From positions 252,287,267 through 252,351,266 of the forward strand of contig NC_134568.1 in the NCBI RefSeq assembly GCF_050947875.1: DNA of 64,000 bases. Reading direction: 5' to 3'. Below the pieces are notes generated by a model. That model worked only from the letters and a program-made list of their open reading frames with translations, was not told where the DNA came from and ran no database searches. Within the stretch, counting starts at the first letter, position 1. Each line of letters begins with the position of its first letter. The DNA is from Dermacentor variabilis (Eukaryota; Arthropoda; Arachnida; Ixodida; Ixodidae). The position numbers were made by a program, and so were the translations under genes. Shown here one piece after another: positions 62,296 through 64,000 of the stretch.

Positions 62296-63945
62296 CGCAT
62301 AAAAAGTGAACAGATTAGCTGTGGCTCCTGAGTTTAGGGACACACATGATAAACGGTCCCGGTGCAAATAGGAATGTGCACACTGACAAAGTGCAGTGCA
62401 TTGAGAGGATAAAATTTCCTGCTCATAGGAATCCCCTTGGCAACGCCGTTGGTGTAAAAGGCACGTGAAAATCGTAACTGACCTAAAAAGAGTGCTTTTG
62501 CGATGTCATTGCTGTCTTATTTTACGACCTAAGTCAAACATTGTGGGGAGCAAAATAAACACCAAGTGGGAGAAGTTAGCTGTCCTACATAATGGGAAAC
62601 AACGGGAATAATGTACGAAGACTGATGTTACAGGGCGTGTATATACATTTTTCATACATGGACGTCACATCACTGGCAAAAGCGACATATTCATGTACAA
62701 GCTACTCTTACGACGCTATTACGCCTGCGTGTACCGGATAACCGCATTTTCTTCCGCAGTACAAGGTACTTCTGTGCACGTCTTCCTTGTTGGCGGAACA
62801 GACAAATTTTATCCCTTTAATGAATTCCATACCTTCTTATGTCGAACGTTGCACGTGCACAGGGAATACTATAACTAAAAGGTAAAGCCTTGCGTGTAAT
62901 AGAAGGACAGATCTCCCATAAAACGTCCTAATGTCTGTGCACTCAGATCCGCGGTGAAATGAATTGGTGCATGTGCTTCCAGTACTGCACTTCTCATCTT
63001 TTTCAATTCTTTGCCTAACAAATTGATGCAGGGGATTCTCATGCTTTTTTCTCTTTCATACAACAAGATTTGTCGAACAGCACGACTACGCAACATTGCT
63101 TTAATGCAGCGCAATGACGGAGTTTTTTTTGTTTGTAGTCACTATTGGGGAAGATGGAATTACTCCTAATTCGCATACGTCACCAAGTATATTGACGTTC
63201 AAGTGCTGTTCACTCGTGCGACGCGCTTTACTGTCGTCGTTCCAAGGCCGGCACGAGTGGCGTGACCTAAATTTCCCTCTTCTCGTCACAGAGAGGAACT
63301 TTCGCGACCACCACAGTTCCTTGCGCTTGCAATCGAACAAATTTTTGAATGCGTCGCCGAAAAGGTCGCATCAATTGCACGTTAAATATTGTGCATTGCG
63401 ATTATATTGCAGTCAGTAACACTTAATCGAAAATATGTTAACATTGTCTGAGTTATGCGCATTACAATAACTTTGATTCTACAAAAGACTTGGAATACGA
63501 AACAAGTGCGCAATTAGACGCTGCACCGCTGAAGCCTTCAAGGAGAGTGCGAACAGCAAAAAGAAAAAAAAAAAAAAGACGGTTTACACGCTCCTTTGGA
63601 ACCGTCGTTTAATAGCCCGCCGACCTTCTGTGCGCCTGCTTCATTTTCTACTATTCTCCCACTCGATGTTCTTATATTTCACTTAACGCAGAACCTTCTA
63701 GCTCATCTTTCACCGCAAACTTGTTCAGAATATCTTACTTTCTTTCTTAGCAAATAAATTACAGTTACTCGTTGTGATGGTTCAAGCTGGGTTCAGGGCA
63801 CCGACTAAATTTGCACAACATATGGAAAGTTCGCTCGTACAGAGGTTACATTAATTATTTCTTGTATGCTTTGCGCACCTGCACACCTACATTCATGTTC
63901 TTACGAAGCCCAAATGTTCAACATGACTGCAAGTTCGTGTGGCAT
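62296..63945. other. Non-coding DNA, no supported gene
   Basis: AT-rich. An A-run lies near 63560-63578. The frames at 62875-63419 overlap on both strands and show no domain. Confidence 0.4.
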
Positions 63946-63975
63946 TATTACTATTACTATTATTACTATTATTAG
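63946..63975 (+). repeat. (ATT/ACT) trinucleotide microsatellite
   Basis: About ten imperfect units of attatt-act type near the window end. Confidence 0.8.
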
Positions 63976-64000
63976 CCATGGAAACATACAAACACACAAA

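Overview
This window reads as nuclear genomic DNA of a hard tick (Ixodidae, probably a metastriate such as Rhipicephalus, Dermacentor, Hyalomma or Haemaphysalis). The main reason is the repeat content. There are at least six copies or fragments of a tRNA-derived SINE of the Ruka type known from ticks, with its 'gttaaagaaccccaggtg' core and 'ggcacgccgtagtg' segment. BEL/Pao, pogo-like, PIF/Harbinger, Tc1/mariner, MULE and CR1/Jockey-type elements fill much of the rest. The species is an inference from family recognition; no search was run. Most open reading frames in the window are shadows or chance frames. There are no operons, ribosome binding sites, CRISPR arrays, rRNA genes or convincing true tRNA genes.

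Layout. 0.2-3.6 kb: broken PIF/Harbinger transposase, a small MITE with about 50-bp inverted ends, a 47-49 bp tandem repeat, a possible LTR-element remnant, and a 550-bp TIR element. 3.6-20.6 kb: mostly AT-rich intron-like or intergenic DNA. It carries one probable minus-strand host exon (7470-7576), a full SINE with a 9-bp target duplication (10219-10455), a SINE fragment near 13.3 kb, and an 18-copy minisatellite with a 22-23 bp unit (15721-16138). 20.6-30.1 kb: a transposon cluster made of a dead pogo-like element with a nested 407-bp element, an internally deleted BEL/Pao retrotransposon with both LTRs, and a decayed minus-strand LINE with a misplaced internal duplication. 30-37 kb: unique sequence, a perfect 511-bp (GT)n microsatellite, a second probable minus-strand exon (35273-35361), a SINE, and a second copy of the TIR element. 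37-54 kb: Tc1/mariner remnant, a LINE tail, SINEs, a 976-bp TIR element, a solo LTR inserted inside a SINE, and an unidentified coding-like minus-strand stretch. 54.8-56.6 kb: satellite array with higher-order structure. 56.9-58.75 kb: the only long intact coding region, a terminal exon encoding a MULE-type transposase domain fused to a YqaJ/lambda-exonuclease-like nuclease domain. 58.8-64 kb: mostly unique sequence with a short tandem repeat and a decayed SINE.

How the parts fit together. The two candidate host exons are both on the minus strand, about 28 kb apart, with good splice sites. They may belong to one long-intron gene or to two genes; the sequence does not decide this. Everything else is transposon biology: nested insertions, deletion derivatives, solo-LTR formation and satellite expansion. 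The best candidate for an uncommon system is the MULE transposase plus YqaJ nuclease fusion, which lies next to the higher-order satellite array.
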